DNA of 64,000 bases from Clostridium sp. 1001271st1 H5 (GTDB taxonomy: Bacteria; Bacillota; Clostridia; Lachnospirales; Lachnospiraceae). The first letter of the stretch is position 1. Each line of letters opens with the position of its first letter. The translations under genes were made by a program, and so were the position numbers. The DNA is taken from positions 248,001-312,000 of the forward strand of contig NZ_SPHO01000003.1 in assembly GCF_005845215.1 (NCBI RefSeq), read 5' to 3'. Below the pieces are notes generated by a model. It saw only the letters and a program-made list of their open reading frames with translations, searched no databases and was not told where the DNA came from. Shown here in pieces: positions 44,890 to 52,989 of this stretch.

Positions 44890-47019
44890 ATGGGTAAATC
44901 AGTTAGAATGGGTATAGACGTGGGCGGTACCCACACAAAGGCAGTGGCAATTGACAATGCCACCCATGAGATTATCGGAAAATCTTCCGTCAAGACCACC
45001 CACGACGACCCCAGAGGCGTGGCTGCAGGTGTGGTCAGGTCCTTTGAGAACTGCCTGAATGAAAATGGAATCAGCCCGGACGATGTGGTATTCGTGGCCC
45101 ACTCCACCACCCAGGCAACCAATGCCCTCATTGAGGGCGATGTGGCAACGGTGGGTGTTATCGGTATGGCAAAGGGAGGCCTGGAAGGTTTCCTGGCAAA
45201 GAAACAGACAAAGCTGGATGATATCGACCTGGGAAACCAGAAGAAAATTAAAATTGTAAATGACTTCATCAACGTGAAAAAAATGAACAAGGCCGTTGTT
45301 GAAGATACCATAAATAACATGCAGCAGGCAGGGGCCCAGGTCTTGGTGTCCTCCATGGCCTTCGGCGTGGACGACGGAGGCCCCGAGGCAGAGGTGTATG
45401 AGGCTGCCAGCGCAAAGGGAATCCCCACCACCATGGCCAGCGACATCACCAAGCTCTACGGCCTTACTAGAAGGACCAGGACCGCTGCCATCAATGCATC
45501 CATTCTTCCGAAGATGCTGGATACAGCCAATTCCACGGAAGGCTCTGTCCGGGAAGCAGGCGTCCATGTGCCCCTGATGATTATGAGAGGCGACGGCGGA
45601 GTCATGGAGATTACGGAAATGAAGAAGCGGCCCGTGCTCACCATGCTGTCAGGCCCGGCTGCCTCTGTCATGGGCTCCCTTATGTATCTGAGGGCTTCCA
45701 ACGGAGTGTACTTTGAGGTGGGCGGAACCACCACCAACATCGGCGTCATCAAGAACGGGCGTCCGGCCATTGACTATTCCATTGTAGGCGGTCACGCCAC
45801 CTATATCTCATCCCTGGATGTGCGGGTTCTGGGCGTGGCAGGCGGTTCCATGGTCAGGGCCAATAAGCAGGGCGTGGTGGACGTGGGACCGCGTTCCGCC
45901 CACATTGCGGGACTGGACTATGCCGTGTTCACGGATACGGATAAAATCAGGGGGCCAAAGGTGGAATTCTTCTCACCCAAGCAGGGGGACCCGGACGACT
46001 ATGTGAGAATCCGGATGGAGGACGGTTCCGCTGTGACCATTACCAACTCCTGCGCCGCCAATGTACTGGGACTGGTAAAACCGGAGCATTTCTCCTACGG
46101 CAACGTGGAATCAGCCAGAAAGGCCATGAAGGCGCTGGCGGACTACTGCGGCACCTCCGTGGAGGAAATTGCAAAGCAAATCATGGAGAAGGCCTATGCC
46201 AAGATTGAACCTGTGATTCTGGAACTGGCTGAGAAATATAAGCTGGAAAAGGACCAGATATCCCTGGTGGGCGTTGGCGGCGGAGCAGCTTCCCTGATTG
46301 TATATTTCAGCAACAAGATGGGCGTAAAGTATTCCATACCGGAGAACGCAGAGGTCATTTCATCCATCGGCGTGGCCCTGTCCATGGTCCGGGACGTGGT
46401 GGAGCGTATTATGCCGTCCCCATCCAAGGACGATATACGGGCCATTAAGAATGAGGCCCTTAACAAAGCCATTGAGTCAGGCGCAACAGCAGAATCCGTT
46501 GAGATTCACATAGAAATAGACCCTCAGACATCCAAGGTGACAGCCATTGCCACCGGCTCCACAGAAGTAAAGACAGCGGACCTGTTAAAGGAATGCGATG
46601 AGTCCGAGGCAAGGCACCTGGCAGCAGAGGATATGAGGCTGGCGGATGGGGATACGGAGCTTCTGGCAACATCGCCCTACTTCTATGTGTACGGTGAAAA
46701 AACAGAGCCGGGAACCCCTGGGGCTGTCCGCATTGTGGATAAGAAGGGATTCATAAAGGTACAGAGAGGAAGGGCCATGTGCTTAAAGACCACGGCCGCA
46801 GCCTATCTGGACGCACTGAAGCAGCTCTGGGACGATATGGCAGTATACCAGACAGAACTGATTGCCAGACCGGATTACTACCTGTGCATGGGCGCCAGGG
46901 TTATGGACTTTACGGCCCAGGACTTTGAACAGCTGGAGCTGCTGACGGACCTGGAGGTATCCTCCCTGGAACCGGATGAGGAAATCCTGGTGGTGGCTGC
47001 CAACATTAAGCAGAATTAA
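44890..47019 (+). CDS. Hydantoinase/oxoprolinase (HyuA-like) family protein
   Basis: 709 residues. The N-terminal actin-like ATPase motif GIDVGGTHTKAVAID and VFVAHSTTQATNALIEGD define the Hydant_A_N/HyuA family. The central FEVGGTTTNIG and late GVGGGAASLIVYFSNK complete it. HyuA enzymes use ATP to open cyclic amides such as hydantoins or 5-oxoproline, or to carboxylate ketones, usually together with a HyuB subunit. No HyuB gene is present here. The exact reaction is therefore open. AAGGAGG precedes the ATG. Confidence 0.87.
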   Translation: MGKSVRMGIDVGGTHTKAVAIDNATHEIIGKSSVKTTHDDPRGVAAGVVRSFENCLNENGISPDDVVFVAHSTTQATNALIEGDVATVGVIGMAKGGLEGFLAKKQTKLDDIDLGNQKKIKIVNDFINVKKMNKAVVEDTINNMQQAGAQVLVSSMAFGVDDGGPEAEVYEAASAKGIPTTMASDITKLYGLTRRTRTAAINASILPKMLDTANSTEGSVREAGVHVPLMIMRGDGGVMEITEMKKRPVLTMLSGPAASVMGSLMYLRASNGVYFEVGGTTTNIGVIKNGRPAIDYSIVGGHATYISSLDVRVLGVAGGSMVRANKQGVVDVGPRSAHIAGLDYAVFTDTDKIRGPKVEFFSPKQGDPDDYVRIRMEDGSAVTITNSCAANVLGLVKPEHFSYGNVESARKAMKALADYCGTSVEEIAKQIMEKAYAKIEPVILELAEKYKLEKDQISLVGVGGGAASLIVYFSNKMGVKYSIPENAEVISSIGVALSMVRDVVERIMPSPSKDDIRAIKNEALNKAIESGATAESVEIHIEIDPQTSKVTAIATGSTEVKTADLLKECDESEARHLAAEDMRLADGDTELLATSPYFYVYGEKTEPGTPGAVRIVDKKGFIKVQRGRAMCLKTTAAAYLDALKQLWDDMAVYQTELIARPDYYLCMGARVMDFTAQDFEQLELLTDLEVSSLEPDEEILVVAANIKQN

Positions 47020-47068
47020 GGCGCGGACCCGCTGAACAGACAATGGGCCCGGACGGGAGGTCGAATGT

Positions 47069-47716
47069 ATGGAAGCGATGAGCCTGCGGGAAATGATGAA
47101 GGGGCTGTCTGCGGTGGACGACATGACCTGGGGAATGTACGCATTCTCCAGGGATGTGCTCCGGGATAAGGTGGACTGCGCCCGGAAAAAGGAAATGATA
47201 GAAAAGGCTGTTTGCTGCGGCTGTGAGACAGCGGACAAAATCATGGACCAGATGGGAACTTCGAATCCCCGGGAGATTGCCGGAAGACTGGGACTTAGGG
47301 TGGAATACCTGGAAAAGGGGCAGATAGCGGACAGGGTGCTATTTGCCCTTTTCACCCCTCCTGACCTGATACAGATTATGAGGGAACCGCTGGATAAGGC
47401 AGTGGAGGGCGGTTCCCTGGACGGGTTTTCCACCCGCGGGCAGCTGGAGGACCTGATTCTGGGCCATGAGATTTTCCACTATCTGGAAGAGGAGGATGAG
47501 GCCATTTATACCAGGACCGAGAAGATACGGCTGTGGAAAATCCTTGGATTTGAGAACCGTTCCACCATCAGAGCCCTGTCGGAAATAGCCGGAATGTATT
47601 TTTCTAAAAAATTAAATGGTTTTCCCTATTCCCCATTTGCCTTAGATATCCTTTTGTACTATAATTATAATTCAGAGACAGCCCTGAACATGTACAGGGA
47701 GGTAGCAGAAATTTGA
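47069..47716 (+). CDS. HExxH protein of the ImmA/IrrE (M78-like) type
   Basis: 215 residues. His133-Glu134-x-x-His137 in LGHEIFHYLEE plus Glu172 in RALSEIAGMYFSKKL form the zinc-peptidase pattern of ImmA/IrrE proteins. There is no HTH domain. Such proteases often cleave a repressor. Here it sits between HyuA and a GntR regulator, with GGGAGG before the ATG and 13 bp to the next gene, so it belongs to the operon. A regulatory or housekeeping proteolytic role cannot be decided. Confidence 0.72.
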   Translation: MEAMSLREMMKGLSAVDDMTWGMYAFSRDVLRDKVDCARKKEMIEKAVCCGCETADKIMDQMGTSNPREIAGRLGLRVEYLEKGQIADRVLFALFTPPDLIQIMREPLDKAVEGGSLDGFSTRGQLEDLILGHEIFHYLEEEDEAIYTRTEKIRLWKILGFENRSTIRALSEIAGMYFSKKLNGFPYSPFALDILLYYNYNSETALNMYREVAEI

Positions 47717-47729
47717 CAGGAGGAGTTCT

Positions 47730-48479
47730 ATGGGCAGCACAGACAGCAGGAATCCGGAAGACAACATATATGACGTACTGCGCACTGACATTCTGAACCT
47801 GAAGCTGCGTCCCGGGATGATATTCAGCATTAAGGACATCAGCGAGTCATATCAGGTGGGAAGGACACCGGTGAGGGACGCCCTCATAAGCCTTTCCAAG
47901 GAAGGACTTATCACCTTTCTCCCCCAGCGGGGAACTATGATATCCAAGATTAACTATGACAAGGTACTCAACGAACGCTTTCTCAGGACATGCGTGGAGG
48001 AGAAGGTGATACTGGAGTTTATGGCAGTGTGTAACTTAAAGGCCATCACTGAGCTGGAGATGTCCCTGGACCGTCAGGAGCGGATTGTGGAGGAGGAGGA
48101 CATACGGGCGTTTCTGGCGGAGGATATGTACTTTCATTCCATTTTTTATGTGGGGGTCAACAAGGGATACTGCAATGATATCATATCCGCCAACTCAGGC
48201 CATTACATGCGGATCCGCCTGCTGGCCATGGCGGACCAGGGTATTGACAGGGAGGCCCTTAAACAGCATAAGGAGATAACGGACGCCATCCTGGCCAAGG
48301 ACTGGGAACGGCTTCACGCCATACTGAATTTCCATCTGAACCGCCTTGTGAACCAGGAGCGGTCCCTGCTGTCCAAGTATCCGGACCTCTTTGAACGGGA
48401 AAATACAGAGGTGAGGAGAGAGCCTGATGAACTGGGCGTGGATTTCCTGGTGGAGACAAAACTTAAATATCATGCGTGA
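47730..48479 (+). CDS. GntR family regulator, FCD (FadR) subfamily
   Basis: 249 residues. The N-terminal winged helix reads LRPGMIFSIKDISESYQVGRTPVRDALISL and the C-terminal all-helical FCD domain has DMYFHSIFYVGVNKGY and a HKEITDAI helix with likely metal/ligand residues. It closes the permease-HyuA-protease operon. FCD regulators bind palindromes with A+T-rich centres, fitting the ACTAATATATYAGT sites at 43100-43271. The ligand would be a carboxylate taken up by this system. Confidence 0.93.
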   Translation: MGSTDSRNPEDNIYDVLRTDILNLKLRPGMIFSIKDISESYQVGRTPVRDALISLSKEGLITFLPQRGTMISKINYDKVLNERFLRTCVEEKVILEFMAVCNLKAITELEMSLDRQERIVEEEDIRAFLAEDMYFHSIFYVGVNKGYCNDIISANSGHYMRIRLLAMADQGIDREALKQHKEITDAILAKDWERLHAILNFHLNRLVNQERSLLSKYPDLFERENTEVRREPDELGVDFLVETKLKYHA

Positions 48480-48481
48480 CA

Positions 48482-48533
48482 AAAGGGGCCTCCCGGCCTG
48501 CGGTTCATACCAGCAGGCGGGAGGCCCCTTTCA
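48482..48533. terminator. Bidirectional terminator between GntR and YeiH genes
   Basis: AAAGGGGCCTCCCG and CCTGC pair with GCAGG and CGGGAGGCCCCTTT. The A-run before and T-run after let it serve both convergent genes. Confidence 0.88.
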
Positions 48534-48548
48534 ATGCTTTTATGTATT

Positions 48549-49589
48549 TTACCAGATTCCCAGCGCACTCTGAAGCCCCAGGCTCACTGCAGTGATTCCC
48601 ACCCAGCAGCAGGCTCCCATGAGGATGGGTTTGCCGCCGGTGCGGATGAGCTTCACCAGGTCCGTGTTCAGCCCGATGGCTGCCATGGCCAGGATGATGA
48701 AGAACTTGCTCAGCTCCTTGACAGGGGAAAAGACCGAGGCGGGAACCCCTGCGCCCATGGCCAGGGTGGTGATGACGGAGGCGCCGATAAAGTAGAGGAT
48801 GAAAAACGGGAAGATATCCTTAAAGCTTACGGACTGGCCGAGGGCCTGGTCTGTCTTTTCCTCCTTCCTGGTCCGGATGAATGCCAGGCACAGGGTGATG
48901 GGGATTATGGCCAGTGTTCTGGTCAGCTTTACCGTAACCGCCTTATCCAGGGTGGCCGCCCCAAGGTTCCACATGCTGTCCCAGGTAGCTGCGGCTGCAG
49001 TGACCGAGGATGTATCATTGATGGCTGTTCCGGCGAAGATGCCAAAGGCATTGCCGGATGCAGTGTCAAAGCCCAGGAACTTACCAAAGGTGGGGAACAG
49101 GATGGCCGCCAGTACATTGAAGAAGAAAATCACGGATATGGCCTGGGCCACCTCCTCGTCATCCGCATTGATTACAGGCGCCGTGGCCGCGATGGCAGAG
49201 CCGCCGCAGATGGAAGAGCCCACCCCCACCAGGGTGGAGATATTGGATGGTATGTGCATGAGCTTATGGAGCACAAAGGCTATTGCCAGGGATGTGGTGA
49301 TGGTGCACACGATGATGGGCAGGGACTGCTTTCCCGTCTCCAGAACCACGTTCAGGTTCATGCCAAAGCCAAGAAGAATGACAGCCCACTGCAGTATTTT
49401 TTTGGAGGTAAACTTGATGCCGTCCTCCAGCCCGTCTTTCTGTTTCATGAATACGGCTATGACCATGCCTGCAATGATGGCAATGACAGCGCCTCCTATG
49501 ATGGGGAACATTTTCCCTAAAAACCAGGAAGGGACAGCCAACAGCATGCAGAATGCCAGTCCTTTCCATTTCTTTTGTAATGATGCCAT
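48549..49589 (-). CDS. YeiH family putative sulfate/sulfite exporter
   Basis: 346 residues with about 10 membrane helices. The conserved core VGVGSSICGGSAIAATAPVI and GIFAGTAINDTSSVTAA identify the UPF0324/YeiH family, whose members are thought to export inorganic sulfur oxyanions. It is divergent from a LysR gene, the usual arrangement (compare YeiE-YeiH). GAGGAGGAAAAA precedes the ATG on the minus strand. Confidence 0.9.
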   Translation of the reverse strand: MASLQKKWKGLAFCMLLAVPSWFLGKMFPIIGGAVIAIIAGMVIAVFMKQKDGLEDGIKFTSKKILQWAVILLGFGMNLNVVLETGKQSLPIIVCTITTSLAIAFVLHKLMHIPSNISTLVGVGSSICGGSAIAATAPVINADDEEVAQAISVIFFFNVLAAILFPTFGKFLGFDTASGNAFGIFAGTAINDTSSVTAAAATWDSMWNLGAATLDKAVTVKLTRTLAIIPITLCLAFIRTRKEEKTDQALGQSVSFKDIFPFFILYFIGASVITTLAMGAGVPASVFSPVKELSKFFIILAMAAIGLNTDLVKLIRTGGKPILMGACCWVGITAVSLGLQSALGIW

Positions 49590-49670
49590 TTCTTTTTCCT
49601 CCTCATATTCCCTATAACTTAATCATGGATGTGTGCCGTATATGGAGCGCAGCACACGGTTTATATGGTA

Positions 49671-49690
49671 ACTTATGGAAAGCATAAAGT
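49671..49690. promoter_or_regulatory. Candidate LysR-binding inverted repeat
   Basis: ACTTATG-GAAAG-CATAAAGT, an interrupted dyad with a T-N11-A-like layout in the gap between yeiH and lysR. Confidence 0.4.
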
Positions 49691-49723
49691 AAAATTATAT
49701 ATATTTATATTTTAATAAGAATG

Positions 49724-49732
49724 TGTTATGAT
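49724..49732 (+). promoter_or_regulatory. Extended -10 box of the LysR gene
   Basis: TGTTATGAT, an extended -10, about 90 bp before the GTG start. There is no good -35. Confidence 0.35.
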
Positions 49733-49823
49733 TAGGGGAAATGAATAAAGACAAAAAAGAGGGGCCGGCGGCAGAATCAATAGGGAAGGCTGCACTGCCG
49801 GCGGAAACAAAGGAGGGAATCAG

Positions 49824-50699
49824 GTGCTGGATTTCAGGGTTTATACGTTTCTGGCTGTGTGCGAGCACATGAATTATACAAGGGCCGCGGAGGCGCTGCA
49901 CATTACGCAGCCGGCTGTGTCGCAGCATATACGGTATCTGGAAAATATGTATCAGGTCAAGCTGTTTCTGTCCGAGGGAAAGAAGATACACCTGTCACCG
50001 GCAGGAGAAAGGCTGCTCCACGCAGCCACCACCCTTAAGAACGACGAAGTCTTTCTGCGCAAACAGATGCTGGAGGGAGTGGGAAGAGGCCTGAGCCTTC
50101 GGTTCGGCACCACCAGGACCATTGGCGAGTCAGTGATATCAGCGCCCCTGGCCCGCTATATCCACCGCCACCCGGACGACCGTATCAGTGTGGTCATCAA
50201 TAACACGGACGAGCTTCTGCACAAGCTGGTTTCCGGTGAGATTCAGTTTGCCCTGGTTGAGGGGTATTATGATGATGTGGATTTTGATTCCATGGTTTTC
50301 AGGACAGAGCCGTTCATCCCTGTATGCGCTGCCGGACATGTGTTTAACAGGGAGCCGGTCCAGTTAAGGGACCTTTTGGAGGAGCATCTGCTCATAAGGG
50401 AGCCCGGGTCGGGAACCAGGGATATTCTGGAGAAGAATCTGGATATCAGGAACATCCGCCTGTCCGACTTTTCCCATATTACGGAAATCGGCAGCATGCA
50501 TGTGATTCTCCAGCTGCTGGAAAAGGACGCGGGAATCACCTTCCTGTACCGGACAGCGGTGGAGGAAGGGCTGAAGGAAGGGGCGTTCAGGGAGCTGGAC
50601 TTAAGAGACTTCCAGATGGAGCATGATTTTGCCTTTATATGGAATAAGGGAAGTATATATGGGGATACCTACAGGGAGATATGCAGGGAACTGCAGTAA
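49824..50699 (+). CDS. LysR family transcriptional regulator (YeiE/CysB-like)
   Basis: 291 residues, GTG start after AAAGGAGGG. The N-terminal winged HTH AVCEHMNYTRAAEALHITQP then AVSQHIRYLE is a clear LysR signature, and the rest is the two-lobed periplasmic-binding-like effector domain. It is divergent from the YeiH exporter and probably controls it in response to a sulfur compound. Its stop codon is 21 bp from the convergent kinase gene's stop. Confidence 0.93.
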   Translation: MLDFRVYTFLAVCEHMNYTRAAEALHITQPAVSQHIRYLENMYQVKLFLSEGKKIHLSPAGERLLHAATTLKNDEVFLRKQMLEGVGRGLSLRFGTTRTIGESVISAPLARYIHRHPDDRISVVINNTDELLHKLVSGEIQFALVEGYYDDVDFDSMVFRTEPFIPVCAAGHVFNREPVQLRDLLEEHLLIREPGSGTRDILEKNLDIRNIRLSDFSHITEIGSMHVILQLLEKDAGITFLYRTAVEEGLKEGAFRELDLRDFQMEHDFAFIWNKGSIYGDTYREICRELQ

Positions 50700-50724
50700 G
50701 GGAACGAAAGGGACCAGCCCTTAC
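50696..50724. other. Inverted repeat joining two convergent stop codons
   Basis: GTAAGGG (50696-50702) and CCCTTAC (50718-50724). Each arm contains the TAA stop of one gene. No T-run follows. Confidence 0.6.
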
Positions 50725-52025
50725 CTCTGTACCAGCGGCAGCATGACGGATACCGTAAACACATCGTTGTTGTGGCTGATTTTCATGTCGCCGTTATATT
50801 TATGGATGACCGTGGAAACGTTGGAAAGCCCAATTCCGCAGTACTGCTCCCCAATCTTCATACTCTCGTACCGGTTGCCTTCCATGCGCAGCTGGCCGTT
50901 GTAGGAATTGGAGATGCTGATAATCAGGAAAGCCTTCCGGCAGCGGATTTCCGTGTGGATGAACCGTTGGGCTCCTTTGCCCATGCGGCTGCAGGCCTCC
51001 AGCGCATTGTCCAGGAGATTGCCCAGGATGATGCACAGGTCCACGTTTTCAACCGGAAGTTCAGGAGGCACCATGATATTGGCTGTCAGCGGAACGTTAC
51101 AGGCCGCGGCCTGCTGTTCTGCGTTGTTTACCAGAATGTTTACCATACTGTTGCCGCCGGTGAGGGGCACCTTCATGCCGTTGGCAGACTCATAAATCTG
51201 TTCAATATACGTCAGGGCCTGGTCATACTGGCCTGCTTTTAAAAACACCACCAGGGAATGGAGGTGTTTTTTTAAATCATGGCGCAGGGAGGTGATTTCC
51301 CGCTGGGAATCCTCCACCTTCTGATAGTAGGAGGACTGCATGGTCAGGAGCTTGTCCGCAATCATGTTTTTCTGGCTTTCCTCATTTATAATGGCATAGT
51401 CGTCCACCAGGTAGAACAGGAACATGGAGGAGCAGAACAGGATTCCCGATATCTCCAGATAAAAGTGGGATACGCTGTCCTTCATGTGGAAAATCTGGAT
51501 GGTGATGAACAGAATCACAGAGGGTACCAGGAAGGAGATGGCATTGTAAAGGGTATCCTTATTGCTTTTCCTCATGTTGCGGCACAGGATGAACAGCAGG
51601 GTAAAGAAGAAAAACAGGACACAGGCCGTCATCTGGGCCAGCGGACTCTGAATCAGGAAGTTGGGCTCCGAGGGAAGGGGCTCGCCGTGCAGGGAGCGTA
51701 CCAGAACTGCGGACAGCAGCTTACAGGCGTAGTTGAGCACCACGAACAGATAGGCCACCAGCACCTTGGTTCTGAGGGAATCCGTGAAAAAAATACAGCT
51801 TACCAGCATTGTGAAGGCACAGTAAAAGATACACATGCTGAATAAAGGCGCATTGAACCAGTAGGTCATCCACTGGAATACGAAATAAATCAGGATGCCC
51901 ACGGTGTACTGTGATGCGGGACGCAGGTTACGGTGCAGGAAGTTGCTGCACAGCCAGTAAAGAATCAGGGTTTCGGCCACGGACAGCACGAAGCTGACCC
52001 AGGCATGCTGGAGGACGCTCATCAT
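50721..52025 (-). CDS. GHKL-type sensor histidine kinase (AgrC-like)
   Basis: 434 residues. About six membrane helices fill residues 1-200. The phospho-acceptor region reads SLRHDLKKHLHSLVVFLKAG and the ATPase domain has GNLLDNALEACSRM and GIGLSNV. It pairs with the LytTR regulator immediately upstream in the transcript. GGAGGGG precedes the ATG. There is no peptide-pheromone gene nearby, so the signal is unknown. Confidence 0.92.
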   Translation of the reverse strand: MMSVLQHAWVSFVLSVAETLILYWLCSNFLHRNLRPASQYTVGILIYFVFQWMTYWFNAPLFSMCIFYCAFTMLVSCIFFTDSLRTKVLVAYLFVVLNYACKLLSAVLVRSLHGEPLPSEPNFLIQSPLAQMTACVLFFFFTLLFILCRNMRKSNKDTLYNAISFLVPSVILFITIQIFHMKDSVSHFYLEISGILFCSSMFLFYLVDDYAIINEESQKNMIADKLLTMQSSYYQKVEDSQREITSLRHDLKKHLHSLVVFLKAGQYDQALTYIEQIYESANGMKVPLTGGNSMVNILVNNAEQQAAACNVPLTANIMVPPELPVENVDLCIILGNLLDNALEACSRMGKGAQRFIHTEIRCRKAFLIISISNSYNGQLRMEGNRYESMKIGEQYCGIGLSNVSTVIHKYNGDMKISHNNDVFTVSVMLPLVQR

Positions 52026-52074
52026 AGGTTCCCCTCCATGCAGATTGAGAAGTTTATCATAGGTTGGCCTCCAT
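52021..52074 (-). repeat. Imperfect 19-bp direct repeat at the regulator/kinase junction
   Basis: On the minus strand ATGGAGGCCAACCTATGAT (52056-52074) and ATGGAGGGGAACCTATGAT (52021-52039), 17 of 19 identical. The first copy encodes the regulator's last residues and stop, the second is the ribosome site and start of the kinase. Confidence 0.85.
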
Positions 52075-52767
52075 ATAGCTTAAGAACTCCTGGTTTACTT
52101 CCTTGCGTTTGTGTTTGCTCATGGGAAGCACGTCCTTGTTGTCCATGGTGACGGAATCTTTGAATATGTTGTAAATATGGCTTACATTCACCAGAAAGCT
52201 CTTGTGAATCCGGATAAAGCCGTCGGGGCGGAGCTGTTCCTCAAGGGAGCTGATGGTGCCTGTAAAGGTAAATGTGCCTTCCTTTGCAACCACGCGGATG
52301 GTCCTTAAATCCGACTCCAGATAATAGATATGGTCGGTCATCAGCTTTGTGGTGCCGCTGATGCTGGGAAAGGAGAAGATGGATGCCTGCTTTTTCTGCT
52401 GCCGGTCCAGAAGCTCTTCCACAGCAGACAGAAAGTCTTTTCGGTCCACCGGTTTTACGATATACCGGAAGGCACCCACCTTGTAGCCCTCCACCGCATA
52501 ATCCACGGTGGCTGTCACAATAAGGATGGGAACCTCGTCGTCCAGCTGGCGTATGTGCTTTGCCACCTCAATGCCGCCCATGGTCTCCATGCGCATGTCC
52601 AGCACCAGGATGTCGCAGAATCCCTTTTGTTTATAATCCTTAAGCAGGTCCAGGCCGTCTGTATAGGATATAATATCCACAGGCCGTTTTTCTTTTAATT
52701 GTTCCAGGTGTCCGCACAGCACCATCAGGTCTGCGGGACTGTCGTCGCAAAGTACAATTCTGAACAT
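52057..52767 (-). CDS. LytTR family response regulator
   Basis: 236 residues from the ATG at 52765-52767. A second ATG two codons upstream is possible, but the G-run upstream sits better for the inner one. Receiver domain 1-120 with VLCDDS, the Asp of ILVLDMRM and Lys in IVKPVDRKDF. The LytTR DNA-binding domain (about 140-236) contains DHIYYLESD and LRPDGFIRIHKSFLVNVSHI. It is partner of the kinase at 50721 and may regulate the divergent APC permease/amidohydrolase operon. Confidence 0.92.
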   Translation of the reverse strand: MFRIVLCDDSPADLMVLCGHLEQLKEKRPVDIISYTDGLDLLKDYKQKGFCDILVLDMRMETMGGIEVAKHIRQLDDEVPILIVTATVDYAVEGYKVGAFRYIVKPVDRKDFLSAVEELLDRQQKKQASIFSFPSISGTTKLMTDHIYYLESDLRTIRVVAKEGTFTFTGTISSLEEQLRPDGFIRIHKSFLVNVSHIYNIFKDSVTMDNKDVLPMSKHKRKEVNQEFLSYMEANL

Positions 52768-52905
52768 GACCATTTACCCCCCAAAAATTAGTTAAATGCA
52801 TAACGATTATACAATTCTTTCAGTGGTATTGTAAATAGGAGTTTTGGACGAAAAATACATTTTTGACCAATTATTACAGTGAAATTATCGATTGTGCACA
52901 AAGTA

Positions 52906-52933
52906 TTGTGTTATTTTTTTCCTTGTGTAAAAT
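52906..52933 (+). promoter_or_regulatory. Candidate promoter of the permease/amidohydrolase operon
   Basis: TTGTGT (52906-52911), 16 bp, TAAAAT (52928-52933). Upstream, TTTTGGAC (52842-52849) and TTTTTGAC (52860-52867) form a direct repeat that could be the LytTR regulator's site. Confidence 0.45.
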
Positions 52934-52989
52934 GGGGATATGAGTTGGAAAACAAAATGAAAAACAAGAAAAAGGGGGAAACGGATTTT

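Noticed and set aside
44175-45567. Minus-strand frames across the permease/HyuA junction
   Set aside because: They run opposite two well-supported genes and through their intergenic hairpin. No family match.
48534-49520. Open frame of about 330 codons on the plus strand opposite yeiH
   Set aside because: Low-complexity Gly/Asp/His-rich translation complementary to a membrane protein gene, and it starts inside the terminator.
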